Shown here piece by piece: positions 43,217-52,800 of a DNA stretch of 64,000 bases; positions within the stretch are counted from its first letter, which is position 1; each line of letters begins with the position of its first letter. A model generated the notes under the pieces. It saw only the letters and a list, made by a program, of their open reading frames with translations. It was not told the DNA's origin and ran no database searches. Position numbers and translations under genes: made by a program. The DNA comes from Polaribacter sp. IC073 (lineage in GTDB: Bacteria; Bacteroidota; Bacteroidia; Flavobacteriales; Flavobacteriaceae). The stretch spans positions 62,001-126,000 of the forward strand of contig NZ_VORS01000008.1 of the NCBI RefSeq assembly GCF_007997075.1, in the 5' to 3' direction.

Positions 43217-44518
43217 ATGAAAAGTGTAGCATTGCATAGTAGACGAACCTCTGTACTTCTAAAAAGTCTTACATTACTTTTATTTTTTGCGTTTAGCATC
43301 TCTTCTTATTCTCAAGATGTAGATGAAGTACGTCAAAAAGAAGGTAAGAAACTATTCAAATCCTTATGTGCTTCTTGTCATAAGTTAGATAAGAAACTTG
43401 TAGGGCCAGCATTAGGTGGCGTAGAGGAGAATAGAGAGAATTCTTGGTTAAAATCTTGGATTAAAAATAACGCAGAATTTCAAAAAGTAAATGCAGAGGC
43501 AGCAGAAGCGGCACAATATAGTGCGACTGCTATGAATGCATTTCCTCAATTGTCAGATCAAAATATTGACGACATTTTGTACTATACAACTGTTGGTGAA
43601 ATTAAAAAAGTTGCTGCTCCTGGTGAAGTTTTAGTGGGGGGGCAAGTATTAGAAGAAAGAGGTGCTCCAGATTGGTTAATTTATTTCTTAGCAGCAGCAA
43701 TTGTGGTTGCGTTTTTAATGATTGCTAGTTTATTAAAACAAGTAAGCGAATTAAAAGGAGATAAAAAATCAGGTGTACAATCGAATTTAAGAAGAGATCT
43801 TCAAGAATTGTGGGTTGGTGTTAAAGAAAACACTTTCTTAAAAGTTTTAGGAACTATTTTCTTACTGTTGGTTGGTGCATACTTTCTTTTCGGAACATTA
43901 TTTACTGTAGGTGTAGATCAAGGTTATCAACCCATTCAGCCAATCGCATTTTCTCATAAAATTCACTCAGGTGAAAATAAAATCGATTGCCAATATTGTC
44001 ACTCTTCAGCAAAACATAGTAAACACTCTGGCATACCGTCTGTAAATGTTTGTATGAATTGTCACAAAGCGATTTCTGAAGTAGCAGAAGGTACAGAAAT
44101 TCAATGGAATGGTCAAACGTACGGTAAAACACAATTAGACAAAGAGATTGCCAAAGTGTATGATGCTGCAGGTTGGGATCCGGAAGAATTAGTCTACACA
44201 GGTGAGGAAAAACCAGTAAAATGGATTCGTATTCATAATTTACCAGATTTCGCATATTACAATCACTCACAGCACGTCACTGTTGCAGGAGTAAAATGTC
44301 AGAAATGTCATGGTCCAGTAGAAGAGATGGATGAAATGTATCAATACTCTCCATTAACTATGGGCTGGTGTATCGATTGTCATAGAGAAACAAATGTAGA
44401 TTTAAAATCAAACGATTACTATGCTAAAATTCACGATCAATTAGCGAAGAAATACGGAGTAGAAAGAGTTACTATTTCTCAGTTAGGTGGTTTAGAGTGT
44501 GGTAAATGTCATTACTAG
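43217..44518 (+). CDS. actA: Alternative complex III subunit ActA, multiheme cytochrome c
   Basis: 433 residues with a signal or anchor segment near the start. Six CxxCH heme motifs: CASCH (residue 51, in a monoheme cytochrome c domain with GPALGG), then CQYCH, CMNCH, CQKCH, CIDCH and CGKCH in the C-terminal part, the typical five-heme region of ActA. Two further membrane segments (about 155-175 and 214-234) lie between the parts. Electrons from quinol pass along these hemes to the oxidase. It is the first gene of actABCDEF-coxBA. The fused N-terminal monoheme domain may act as a tethered carrier to the oxidase. Confidence 0.9.
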   Translation: MKSVALHSRRTSVLLKSLTLLLFFAFSISSYSQDVDEVRQKEGKKLFKSLCASCHKLDKKLVGPALGGVEENRENSWLKSWIKNNAEFQKVNAEAAEAAQYSATAMNAFPQLSDQNIDDILYYTTVGEIKKVAAPGEVLVGGQVLEERGAPDWLIYFLAAAIVVAFLMIASLLKQVSELKGDKKSGVQSNLRRDLQELWVGVKENTFLKVLGTIFLLLVGAYFLFGTLFTVGVDQGYQPIQPIAFSHKIHSGENKIDCQYCHSSAKHSKHSGIPSVNVCMNCHKAISEVAEGTEIQWNGQTYGKTQLDKEIAKVYDAAGWDPEELVYTGEEKPVKWIRIHNLPDFAYYNHSQHVTVAGVKCQKCHGPVEEMDEMYQYSPLTMGWCIDCHRETNVDLKSNDYYAKIHDQLAKKYGVERVTISQLGGLECGKCHY

Positions 44519-44607
44519 TTAAGTAAATAAAATATTCAAAAATTAAAAGTTTTATAGAATTGTTTTCAATTTTCTGTATCTTTCAATCATTAAATAAAAA
44601 AGTATAA

Positions 44608-47600
44608 ATGGCTTCAAACAAAAAATACTGGAAAAGTGTTGAAGAACTAAAAGGTAGTTCTGTTGTTGAAACGTTGGGTAAAAATGAATTTGTAGCGGAT
44701 ATTCCTACAGATGATTTTTTAGGTGATAAAGAAACACTTGAGAATTCTTCTACTTCACGTAGAGATTTCTTAAAATATGTAGGCTTTACAACAGCGGCAG
44801 CTTCATTAGCAGCTTGTGAAGGACCGGTTGTAAAATCGATTCCTTACGTAGTGAAACCAAACGATATTATTGCTGGTGTTGCAGATTGGTATGCTACATC
44901 TATGTCAGATGGTTATGACTTTGCAAATGTGTTGGTTAAAACACGTGAAGGGCGCCCGATTCAAATAATGCCAAATAAAGAAGCAAATGGAACAACAAGC
45001 GCAAGAGTACAAGCAGCGGTTCTTTCTTTATATGATGAAAAACTACGTTTAAAAGAACCAACTAAAAATGGTGATGCTATTTCTTGGAGTACTGCTGATA
45101 AAGAAATAGGACAGAAATTAAATAGCTTAAAAGAAATTGATGCACAAGTTGTTTTATTAACAGGAACAATGGCAAGCCCATCTACAGATAAAGTAGTTGG
45201 TGAATTTTTAGCTACATACCCAAATGCTAAACACGTTATTTATGATGCGGTTTCTGAGGCAGCAGCAGCAGATGCATTTCAAACAATGTACGGCACAAGA
45301 GCTTTACCAAACTATAAGTTAGAAAACGCAGAAGCAATTGTTTCTTTTGGTGCAGATTTCTTAGGAGATTTTCACGGAGGTTTTGAAAAAGCATATATTG
45401 CAGGTAGAAGACCTGAAACAGGTAAGATGTCTTATCATACCCAAGTAGAAAGTAACATGTCTCTTACAGGGGCAAATGCAGACAAACGTTTGGTTGCAAA
45501 GCCATCTGATGTTGTTTTTTCTTTATTGAATTTGTATAAAGAAATTACAGGGCAGTCAGTTGCTTCTAAAGCAACTCCTATTGATGGAGAGATTAAGAAA
45601 TTAGCAAAAGCACTTAAAAAAGCAGGTTCGAAAGGGGTTGTAATGACAGGTGTTAATGATGTGAACGCTCAGCTAATCTCTTTAGCAATTAATAAAGCTT
45701 TAAATAGTGCTATTTTAGATGCTAATAATTCACTAAACATTCGTCAAGGAAATTTTGATCAAGTTCAGAATGTTATTTCAGATATGAAATCCGGACAAGT
45801 TGGTGGTATTGTAACAGTGAATGTAGATCCTTCTTATTCACTACCAAATGCGGGTGAATTTACAGAAGCATTAAAAAAGGTAGATTTAAAAGTTGCTTTA
45901 TCAGTTGAGAATAACGAGACGGTAAATGCAATGGACTATGCATTACCAGCACCACATTTCTTAGAATCTTGGGGAGATACTCAGTTTTCTGCAGGAAATT
46001 ATGGTTTAGTACAACCAACAATTCAGCCTTTATTTAAAACGCGTCAAATTCAAGATACGTTATTAAAATGGTCTGGAAATTCAACTTCTTACTATGACTA
46101 TTTAAAATCTTTCTGGTCTACAGATGTTTTAGAGGGAGCTTCATGGAATAAAGCTTTACACAACGGGTTTTTCAAGAAGACAATTGCAGCAACTGTTGAA
46201 GGGGTAGCAGCAGTTTCAATTGAAGAAGTTGCATTAAAATTAAAGAATAGCACAGCAGCTTCAGCAATGGAGTTGAATTTATATACCAAAACTGGTTTAG
46301 GAGATGGTAAGCAAGCAAACAATCCTTGGTTACAAGAATTTCCAGACCCAATTACAAGAGCTTCCTGGGACAATTATTTAACCATGTCTATGGCAGATGC
46401 AAGAGAACTAGGTTTCTCAAACCCTGTAAAAGATAACGGAGCAATTAACGGAGATTACGCTAAAGTAACTGTAAATGGTAGCGAACTTGTAGTACCTGTT
46501 ATGATTCAACCAGGTCAAGCAAAAGGATCTGTTGGTTTAGCATTAGGTTTCGGTAAAACATTTGCTTTAAAAGAAGAAATGCAAGTAGGTGTCAATGCAT
46601 ATACTCTATACAAAGGTGGCAATAACATTCAATATAATGTAGCAATAGAGAAAGTGTTAGGAACGCATAAGTTTGCATGTACACAAGTACAAAAAACAAT
46701 TGCTGGACGCCATGATATTCTAAAAGTTGCTACTTTAAAAGAGTATAATACAGTAGCGCCTAAAGATCATCACAATGGCTGGAACAAGCCTGCGTATGTA
46801 TCTTATGACCATAAAGAAGTTGAAGCAAAAACAATAGATTTATGGGATGAGCATAACCGAGAAATTGGGCATCACTTTAACTTGTCAATTGACTTAACAT
46901 CTTGTACAGGTTGTGGCGCATGTGTTGTAGCATGTCACGCAGAAAACAATGTACCAGTTGTTGGTAAAAATGAAGTTAGAGTAGGTAGAGATATGCACTG
47001 GTTGCGTATTGATAGATATTATTCTTCAGAAGTTGAAACTCGTGAAGAGGCCAAAGAAATGGGCTTAAGTGGTGGAGATTTATACAAAGCTTTAGAAACT
47101 GAAGCTGAAAACCCTGAAGTTACTTTTCAACCAATGATGTGTCAGCACTGTAATCATGCTCCTTGTGAGACTGTGTGTCCTGTTGCTGCAACATCTCACG
47201 GTCGTCAAGGTCAAAATCAAATGGCATACAACAGATGTGTAGGTACAAGATATTGTGCAAACAACTGTCCATATAGAGTTCGTAGATTTAACTGGTTTAG
47301 TTATTCAAACAATAACGAGTTTGATTTTAACATGAACAACGAATATGGTAAAATGGTGTTAAACCCAGATGTTGTAGTTCGTTCTAGAGGAGTTATGGAG
47401 AAATGTTCTATGTGTATTCAAATGACACAAGCAACAATTCTAAAAGCTAAGAAAGAAGGAAGAAAAGTAAATGTTGATGAGTTTGAAACAGCTTGTTCTT
47501 CAGCATGTACTACAGGAGCTATGGTCTTTGGTGATGTAAATAATGAAGAAGACGAAGTTGCTGCATTAGCAGAAGACAAAAGAGCATACAATGTATTAGA

Positions 47601-47664
47601 TTATCTTCAAACGAAGCCAAATGTAATATATCAAGTTAAAGTAAGAAACACAAACGAAGCGTAA
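44608..47664 (+). CDS. actB: Alternative complex III subunit ActB (molybdopterin-like plus iron-sulfur protein)
   Basis: 1018 residues. A twin-arginine motif (SRRDFLK, R51-R52) precedes a hydrophobic stretch ending LAAC (C70), so it is a Tat-exported lipoprotein. Residues about 80-740 resemble a molybdopterin oxidoreductase, a part that has lost its cofactor in known ACIII complexes. The C-terminal part has four cysteine clusters for Fe-S centres: CTGCGACVVACH (from C766), CQHCNHAPCETVCPVAA, CVGTRYCANNCPYR and CSMCIQ with CSSACTTGA. It carries electrons within the complex and lies between actA and actC. Confidence 0.93.
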   Translation: MASNKKYWKSVEELKGSSVVETLGKNEFVADIPTDDFLGDKETLENSSTSRRDFLKYVGFTTAAASLAACEGPVVKSIPYVVKPNDIIAGVADWYATSMSDGYDFANVLVKTREGRPIQIMPNKEANGTTSARVQAAVLSLYDEKLRLKEPTKNGDAISWSTADKEIGQKLNSLKEIDAQVVLLTGTMASPSTDKVVGEFLATYPNAKHVIYDAVSEAAAADAFQTMYGTRALPNYKLENAEAIVSFGADFLGDFHGGFEKAYIAGRRPETGKMSYHTQVESNMSLTGANADKRLVAKPSDVVFSLLNLYKEITGQSVASKATPIDGEIKKLAKALKKAGSKGVVMTGVNDVNAQLISLAINKALNSAILDANNSLNIRQGNFDQVQNVISDMKSGQVGGIVTVNVDPSYSLPNAGEFTEALKKVDLKVALSVENNETVNAMDYALPAPHFLESWGDTQFSAGNYGLVQPTIQPLFKTRQIQDTLLKWSGNSTSYYDYLKSFWSTDVLEGASWNKALHNGFFKKTIAATVEGVAAVSIEEVALKLKNSTAASAMELNLYTKTGLGDGKQANNPWLQEFPDPITRASWDNYLTMSMADARELGFSNPVKDNGAINGDYAKVTVNGSELVVPVMIQPGQAKGSVGLALGFGKTFALKEEMQVGVNAYTLYKGGNNIQYNVAIEKVLGTHKFACTQVQKTIAGRHDILKVATLKEYNTVAPKDHHNGWNKPAYVSYDHKEVEAKTIDLWDEHNREIGHHFNLSIDLTSCTGCGACVVACHAENNVPVVGKNEVRVGRDMHWLRIDRYYSSEVETREEAKEMGLSGGDLYKALETEAENPEVTFQPMMCQHCNHAPCETVCPVAATSHGRQGQNQMAYNRCVGTRYCANNCPYRVRRFNWFSYSNNNEFDFNMNNEYGKMVLNPDVVVRSRGVMEKCSMCIQMTQATILKAKKEGRKVNVDEFETACSSACTTGAMVFGDVNNEEDEVAALAEDKRAYNVLDYLQTKPNVIYQVKVRNTNEA

Positions 47665-47686
47665 TTTAAATTTAAGATATCAGAAT

Positions 47687-49150
47687 ATGTCTCATTACGA
47701 AGCACCCATAAGGGAACCTTTAGTATTAGGTGATAAAAGTTACCACGATATTACCGAAGACATTGCAAAACCTATAGAAGGTGCCGCAAATAAAAATTGG
47801 TACATAGCATTTTATATTTCACTAGCAGCAATGCTCTGGGGATTTGGATGTATTTTCTATACCGTAGGAACTGGTATTGGAGTCTGGGGATTGAACAAGA
47901 ACATTGGTTGGGCTTGGGATATTACCAACTTTGTATGGTGGGTTGGTATTGGTCACGCAGGAACATTAATTTCCGCGGTGCTTTTATTATTCCGTCAGAA
48001 GTGGAGAATGGCAATTAACCGTTCTGCGGAAGCCATGACTATTTTTGCCGTTTTTCAAGCAGGATTGTTTCCAATTATTCACATGGGACGTCCATGGAAT
48101 GCATATTGGGTACTACCACTTCCAAATCAATTCGGATCATTATGGGTGAATTTTAACTCGCCTCTATTATGGGATGTTTTTGCAATCTCTACATATTTAT
48201 CTGTGTCACTAGTTTTCTGGTGGACAGGTTTATTACCAGATTTTGCAATGATTAGAGATAGAGCTGTAAAACCTTTTCAAAAGAAAATATATGCTTTATT
48301 ATCATTCGGTTGGTCTGGTAGAGCAAAGGACTGGCAACGTTTTGAAGAAGTATCTTTGGTACTTGCAGGTTTAGCAACACCATTAGTACTTTCTGTACAT
48401 ACAATTGTATCGATGGATTTCGCAACATCAATCAATCCAGGGTGGCACTCAACAATATTCCCTCCTTATTTCGTCGCAGGAGCAATCTTTTCAGGATTTG
48501 CAATGGTACAAACGTTATTAGGAATTATGAGAAAAGTAACAAACCTAGAAGATTATATTACACGTATGCATGTAGAGTATATGAATATGGTAATTATCTT
48601 AACAGGTGGTATTGTAGCTGTAGCGTATGCAACAGAATTCTTTATTGCTTGGTATACCGGTTCACCATATGAAAACTATACATACCTATCTGTAGGTGCG
48701 GCAACAGGACCTTATGCTTGGGCTTTCTGGTCATTAATTACCTTTAATATTATTACTCCACAGTTATTATGGATTAAGAAGTTTAGAAGAAGTTTTATGA
48801 TTACTTTTATTATTTCGATAGCGATTAACATTGGTATGTGGTTTGAGCGTTTTGATATTATTGCAATTGTATTAAGTAAAGGTCATTTACCATCTACATG
48901 GTGGCGTTTTGAACCTACGTTTGTAGATGTAGGTATCTTTATTGGTACTATTGGGTTCTTCTTTGTATTATTCTTATTATATGCAAGAACATTCCCTGTA
49001 ATTGCGCAAGCGGAAGTAAAAACAATATTAAAGTCTTCAGGTGAATTTTACAAGAAGAGAAGTGAACAAGGAATACCTACCAAACCTGCAATTGTTGTTA
49101 CAAGTGCAGTAGTTAATGACAAGGATTCTGATAACAATTTAAACGGATAA
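47687..49150 (+). CDS. actC: Alternative complex III subunit ActC (NrfD/PsrC-like)
   Basis: 487-residue integral membrane protein with about ten helices, NrfD/PsrC family. WWVGIGHAGTLISAVLLLFRQ, FPIIHMGRPWNAYWVLP and HTIVSMDFATSINPGWHST are typical conserved loops of ActC. It is one of the two quinol-site/proton-channel subunits of the complex; ActF is the other. It begins 23 bases after actB; actD begins 3 bases after its stop codon. Confidence 0.94.
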   Translation: MSHYEAPIREPLVLGDKSYHDITEDIAKPIEGAANKNWYIAFYISLAAMLWGFGCIFYTVGTGIGVWGLNKNIGWAWDITNFVWWVGIGHAGTLISAVLLLFRQKWRMAINRSAEAMTIFAVFQAGLFPIIHMGRPWNAYWVLPLPNQFGSLWVNFNSPLLWDVFAISTYLSVSLVFWWTGLLPDFAMIRDRAVKPFQKKIYALLSFGWSGRAKDWQRFEEVSLVLAGLATPLVLSVHTIVSMDFATSINPGWHSTIFPPYFVAGAIFSGFAMVQTLLGIMRKVTNLEDYITRMHVEYMNMVIILTGGIVAVAYATEFFIAWYTGSPYENYTYLSVGAATGPYAWAFWSLITFNIITPQLLWIKKFRRSFMITFIISIAINIGMWFERFDIIAIVLSKGHLPSTWWRFEPTFVDVGIFIGTIGFFFVLFLLYARTFPVIAQAEVKTILKSSGEFYKKRSEQGIPTKPAIVVTSAVVNDKDSDNNLNG

Positions 49151-49152
49151 TT

Positions 49153-49683
49153 ATGGAAGCATCAAAAGTTATTCATGCGTTTTATACTGATGACGAAGTA
49201 CTGTTAGACGCAGTAAAAGCTGTGAAAGCAGAACATCATCATATCGAAGAAGTATTTTGTCCTTTTCCAGTTCATGGTCTAGACAAAGCAATGGGCTTAG
49301 CTCCAACAAGATTAGCGATTACAGCATTCTTTTATGGATTAACGGGTTTGGCTTTTTCAATTTGGATGACAAATTATATCATGATAGAAGATTGGCCACA
49401 AGATATTGGTGGTAAACCAAGTTTTTCATGGATGGAAAACATGCCAGCATTTGTGCCAATTATGTTTGAATTAACAGTCTTTTTTGCAGCGCATTTAATG
49501 GTAATTACTTTTTATATGAGAAGTAGAATTTGGCCTTTTAAAGATGCAGAAAACCCTGACCCAAGAACTACGGATGACCATTTCTTAATGGAGATTCCAG
49601 TTCATAATAATAATGAAGAAGCATTAACTTCTTTGTTAGCTAGAACAGGAGCTGTAGAAATTAATGTAGTAGATAAGCACTAA
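49153..49683 (+). CDS. actD: Alternative complex III subunit ActD (DUF3341)
   Basis: 176 residues: a soluble N-terminal domain (about 1-55, IHAFYTDDEVLLDAVKAVK, EVFCPFPVHGLDKAMGL) and two membrane helices (about 58-80 and 100-122). It belongs to the DUF3341 family that forms the ActD membrane subunit. It follows actC by 2 bases and precedes actE by 8 bases, which marks tight co-expression. Confidence 0.92.
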   Translation: MEASKVIHAFYTDDEVLLDAVKAVKAEHHHIEEVFCPFPVHGLDKAMGLAPTRLAITAFFYGLTGLAFSIWMTNYIMIEDWPQDIGGKPSFSWMENMPAFVPIMFELTVFFAAHLMVITFYMRSRIWPFKDAENPDPRTTDDHFLMEIPVHNNNEEALTSLLARTGAVEINVVDKH

Positions 49684-49691
49684 TAGATTAG

Positions 49692-50243
49692 ATGATGAAG
49701 AATTTTAAATTAATTATCGCATTAGTAGTCTTTACAAGTATCATTTCTTGTAATGACAAAAAAACAAGGCAATTGCAATACATGCCAGACATGTATGAAT
49801 CCATACCTTACAATGCAGATGGCGCAGAAGGATTAGGAGGAGAACCTGTAAATAGCAAACCAGTTGCGGGGACTATTCCAAGAGGCGGCGCTCCTGCTTA
49901 TGACATTCCTGACACTATAGAAGGATACGAGTTAGCAAAAACTACGTTAAAATCGCCTTTAGCTAAGGATGAAAAGAATTTAGACAATGGTAAAGAAATG
50001 TATACGATCTACTGCCTTTCATGCCATGGTAAAAATGGAGACGGACAAGGGTATTTAGCAACTTCAGAAAAGTTTGCAGGAATTCCTAATTATAAAGATA
50101 GAGATCTTACAGAAGGAAGTATTTATCATGTATTAATACACGGTAAAAACTTAATGGGTTCTCACTCATCTCAATTAACATACAAAGAACGCTGGCAAAT
50201 AGTGCAATACGTAGAAGTTTTGCGCACAGATTTGTTAAAATAA
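49692..50243 (+). CDS. actE: Alternative complex III subunit ActE, monoheme cytochrome c lipoprotein
   Basis: 183 residues, signal ending at SIISC, so lipid-anchored. One heme motif CLSCHG at about residue 107, with a methionine ligand candidate in NLMGSHSSQL. RGGAPAYDIPDT and MYESIPYNAD are typical of ActE. It probably passes electrons to the oxidase or to a soluble carrier. A double ATG at the start makes 49,692 or 49,695 equally possible. Confidence 0.9.
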   Translation: MMKNFKLIIALVVFTSIISCNDKKTRQLQYMPDMYESIPYNADGAEGLGGEPVNSKPVAGTIPRGGAPAYDIPDTIEGYELAKTTLKSPLAKDEKNLDNGKEMYTIYCLSCHGKNGDGQGYLATSEKFAGIPNYKDRDLTEGSIYHVLIHGKNLMGSHSSQLTYKERWQIVQYVEVLRTDLLK

Positions 50244-50270
50244 AATACAAAAAGATAGAATACTAAAGAT

Positions 50271-51722
50271 ATGTATCAATTCTCAGGTAAATTAAAAACA
50301 TTCTCATTAGCACTAATTATTTTTGGTGTTATAGGAATCGCATTCAGCTTTTATAATGGTTCTCAGAAAACCTTAGAAGATGCTAAACATGTAATTGAAG
50401 CTTCAAGTAGTGAAGGTCATGGTTCTTCTCATGGAGAAGCGGAAAAGGCTGCTCACGTTACAGAAGTTAAAAAAGTAGACAACATTGTTTCAGGTGTGCA
50501 TGATAGTGGTAAAAATGTGGATAAAACAATGAGCGGACATGGTGCGCATGATGATGATTCTCACGCAGAACACGTTTTGCATCAATTACAAAACAGACCT
50601 TGGTCTGCATTTTATGTAGCATTGTTTTTCTCTTTGGGTATTACGCTGTTAGTTTTAGCTTTCTATGCAATACAAAGAGTTGCACAAGTAGGTTGGTCTG
50701 TTGTTATTTTAAGAGTAATGGAAGCGATAACAGGAAATTTATTACCCGTTTCTATTCTAATGGTACTTGTTGTTATTGCCTCAGTAATGCACCTCAATCA
50801 TTTATTTCCATGGATGGCAGAAGGTACTTTCGATACAACAAGTGAGAATTATGATCCTATTGTAGATGGTAAGTCTTGGTGGATTAATTCTACAAGATTT
50901 GTAATAAGAAGTATTGTATACCTTTTAATTTGGAATGCATACCGTTTCTTTATCAGAAAAGGTTCTATAAAAGAAGATACTGCTAATGATGGAAACAAAA
51001 CATATAAGAAAAACTATAATGCATCCGTTATTTTTCTATTCTTATTTATGATTACAGAAACAACGATGTCTTGGGATTGGATTATGGGGTTAGATCCTCA
51101 CTGGTTCTCTACATTATTCGGTTGGTATGTGCTTTCAACGTTACTAGTAAGTGCTTTAACAGTAATTGCATTTTTTACAATTTACTTTCGTTCTAAAGAT
51201 CTTTTACCTGGTATAAACGATAGTCACATTCATGATTTAGCGAAATTTATGTTTGGTTTTTCTATATTCTGGACATACCTATGGTTTTCACAGTTTATGT
51301 TGATATGGTATGCAGATATTCCTGAAGAAACTACCTATTTCGTAGCAAGATTTACAGAATATAAATTACCTTTCTTAGGTATGGTAGTCATGAACTTCGT
51401 TTTTCCAATATTGCTGTTGTTAAATAGTGATTACAAGAGTAAACCTTGGTTTGTGTTTATAGGTGGTGTTGTTATATTAGCAGGTCATTATATGGATGTA
51501 TTCATCATGATTATGCCTTCTACTGTAGGAGCAAATTGGTATTTTGGTATTCCTGAAATAAGTTCTTTGTGTTTCTTTATCGGTTTAATGATTTATACAA
51601 CATTAAGATCATTCTCGAAAGCAAATACAATTCCAAAAGGAAACCCTTTCTTAAAAGAAAGTGAACATTTCCATTATTATAATATTGAACATTCAGACGA
51701 AGGTTCAACAGATCATCATTAA
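50271..51722 (+). CDS. actF: Alternative complex III subunit ActF (membrane quinol subunit)
   Basis: 483-residue membrane protein with about ten helices, paralogous in fold to ActC. A His- and Ser-rich loop (about 48-108, SSSEGHGSSHGEAEK and HGAHDDDSHAEH) follows the first helix. Core motifs include SVMHLNHLFPWM, MSWDWIMGLDPHWFSTLFGWY and HDLAKFMFGFSIFWTYLWFS. It gives the second transmembrane half of ACIII. coxB starts 35 bases after it. Confidence 0.92.
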   Translation: MYQFSGKLKTFSLALIIFGVIGIAFSFYNGSQKTLEDAKHVIEASSSEGHGSSHGEAEKAAHVTEVKKVDNIVSGVHDSGKNVDKTMSGHGAHDDDSHAEHVLHQLQNRPWSAFYVALFFSLGITLLVLAFYAIQRVAQVGWSVVILRVMEAITGNLLPVSILMVLVVIASVMHLNHLFPWMAEGTFDTTSENYDPIVDGKSWWINSTRFVIRSIVYLLIWNAYRFFIRKGSIKEDTANDGNKTYKKNYNASVIFLFLFMITETTMSWDWIMGLDPHWFSTLFGWYVLSTLLVSALTVIAFFTIYFRSKDLLPGINDSHIHDLAKFMFGFSIFWTYLWFSQFMLIWYADIPEETTYFVARFTEYKLPFLGMVVMNFVFPILLLLNSDYKSKPWFVFIGGVVILAGHYMDVFIMIMPSTVGANWYFGIPEISSLCFFIGLMIYTTLRSFSKANTIPKGNPFLKESEHFHYYNIEHSDEGSTDHH

Positions 51723-51757
51723 CAAATAATTGAATTTAAAATTAAGAAAAGATTAAT

Positions 51758-52765
51758 ATGCTAGCTCTATTTTATATTTTTATAGGTGTTGCAATCGGTG
51801 TAAGTGTTTGGCAGATTACTAGAATCATGGATTTTAGGAGTTCTATTGCAGACGACAAAGATAATGCTGCTCAAGGTAAATACGCCATTGGTTTTATGGC
51901 ATTCTTTTACGCAATGATGATTTATTGTTTAATCTTCATGAACGTAGTACTTTTACCAGAATCTGCTTCTATTGAAGGAGAACATGACGACAATTTATTT
52001 AATATTACATTTTGGTTAATTGGTATTGTACAATTTATCATGCAATTTTTAATATTTTACTTCACGTTTAAATACAGAGGTAAAAAAGGACAGAAAGCAA
52101 AGTTTTATGCAGACAGTCATAAATTAGAATTTATTTGGACAGTGACACCTGCGATTGTTTTGGTTGTTTTAATAGGTTATGGATTATGGCAATGGAATAA
52201 CATAATGGATTTATCTGATTTGGAAGACCCTGTTGTTATAGAAGTGTACTCGCAGCAATTTAGATGGGATGCACGCTATGCAGGAGCCGATAATACGTTA
52301 GGTTTTGGAAATGTAAACTTCATTAAGGGGATCAACACGATGGGTGTAGATATGACAGACAAAAATTCAATTGATGATAAACAAGTAACTGAATTATACC
52401 TGCCGAAAGGAAGGAAAATTCACTTCAAGTTTCGTTCTCAAGATGTTTTACATTCTGCTTATATGCCTCACTTTAGAGCACAAATGAATTGTGTACCTGG
52501 TATGGTTACAGAGTTCGGGTTTACACCTAAGTACACTACTGAAGAAATGAGAAATCAATCAGAAGTAATAGAGAAATCTATAGGTATTAATAAAATAAGA
52601 AGAGCAAAAGGAGAAGAACCTTATGTATTTGATTATTTGTTGTTATGTAACAAAATTTGTGGAGCATCTCACTACAACATGCAAATGAAAATTACAGTTG
52701 TAGAACAAGATGAATATGACAAATGGTTATCAGAACAACCAACATTATCAGAAGTTATTAAATAA
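51758..52765 (+). CDS. coxB: Cytochrome c oxidase subunit II
   Basis: 335 residues with two to three membrane helices in the N-terminal half and a cupredoxin domain behind. The CuA site is complete: CNKICGASHYNM supplies two Cys, His and Met, with another His in DVLHSAYMPHFRAQMN. EVYSQQFRWDARYAG is the aromatic loop where electrons enter. It has a long N-terminal extension with an extra helix, usual in Bacteroidota. No cytochrome c domain is fused here. Confidence 0.95.
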   Translation: MLALFYIFIGVAIGVSVWQITRIMDFRSSIADDKDNAAQGKYAIGFMAFFYAMMIYCLIFMNVVLLPESASIEGEHDDNLFNITFWLIGIVQFIMQFLIFYFTFKYRGKKGQKAKFYADSHKLEFIWTVTPAIVLVVLIGYGLWQWNNIMDLSDLEDPVVIEVYSQQFRWDARYAGADNTLGFGNVNFIKGINTMGVDMTDKNSIDDKQVTELYLPKGRKIHFKFRSQDVLHSAYMPHFRAQMNCVPGMVTEFGFTPKYTTEEMRNQSEVIEKSIGINKIRRAKGEEPYVFDYLLLCNKICGASHYNMQMKITVVEQDEYDKWLSEQPTLSEVIK

Positions 52766-52800
52766 TTATATAATATAAAATACTACAAATAAGTAAGATT

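Noticed and set aside
43902..44270. 122-codon - strand open frame opposite actA
   Set aside because: The + strand frame carries the heme motifs; this one has no recognisable feature.
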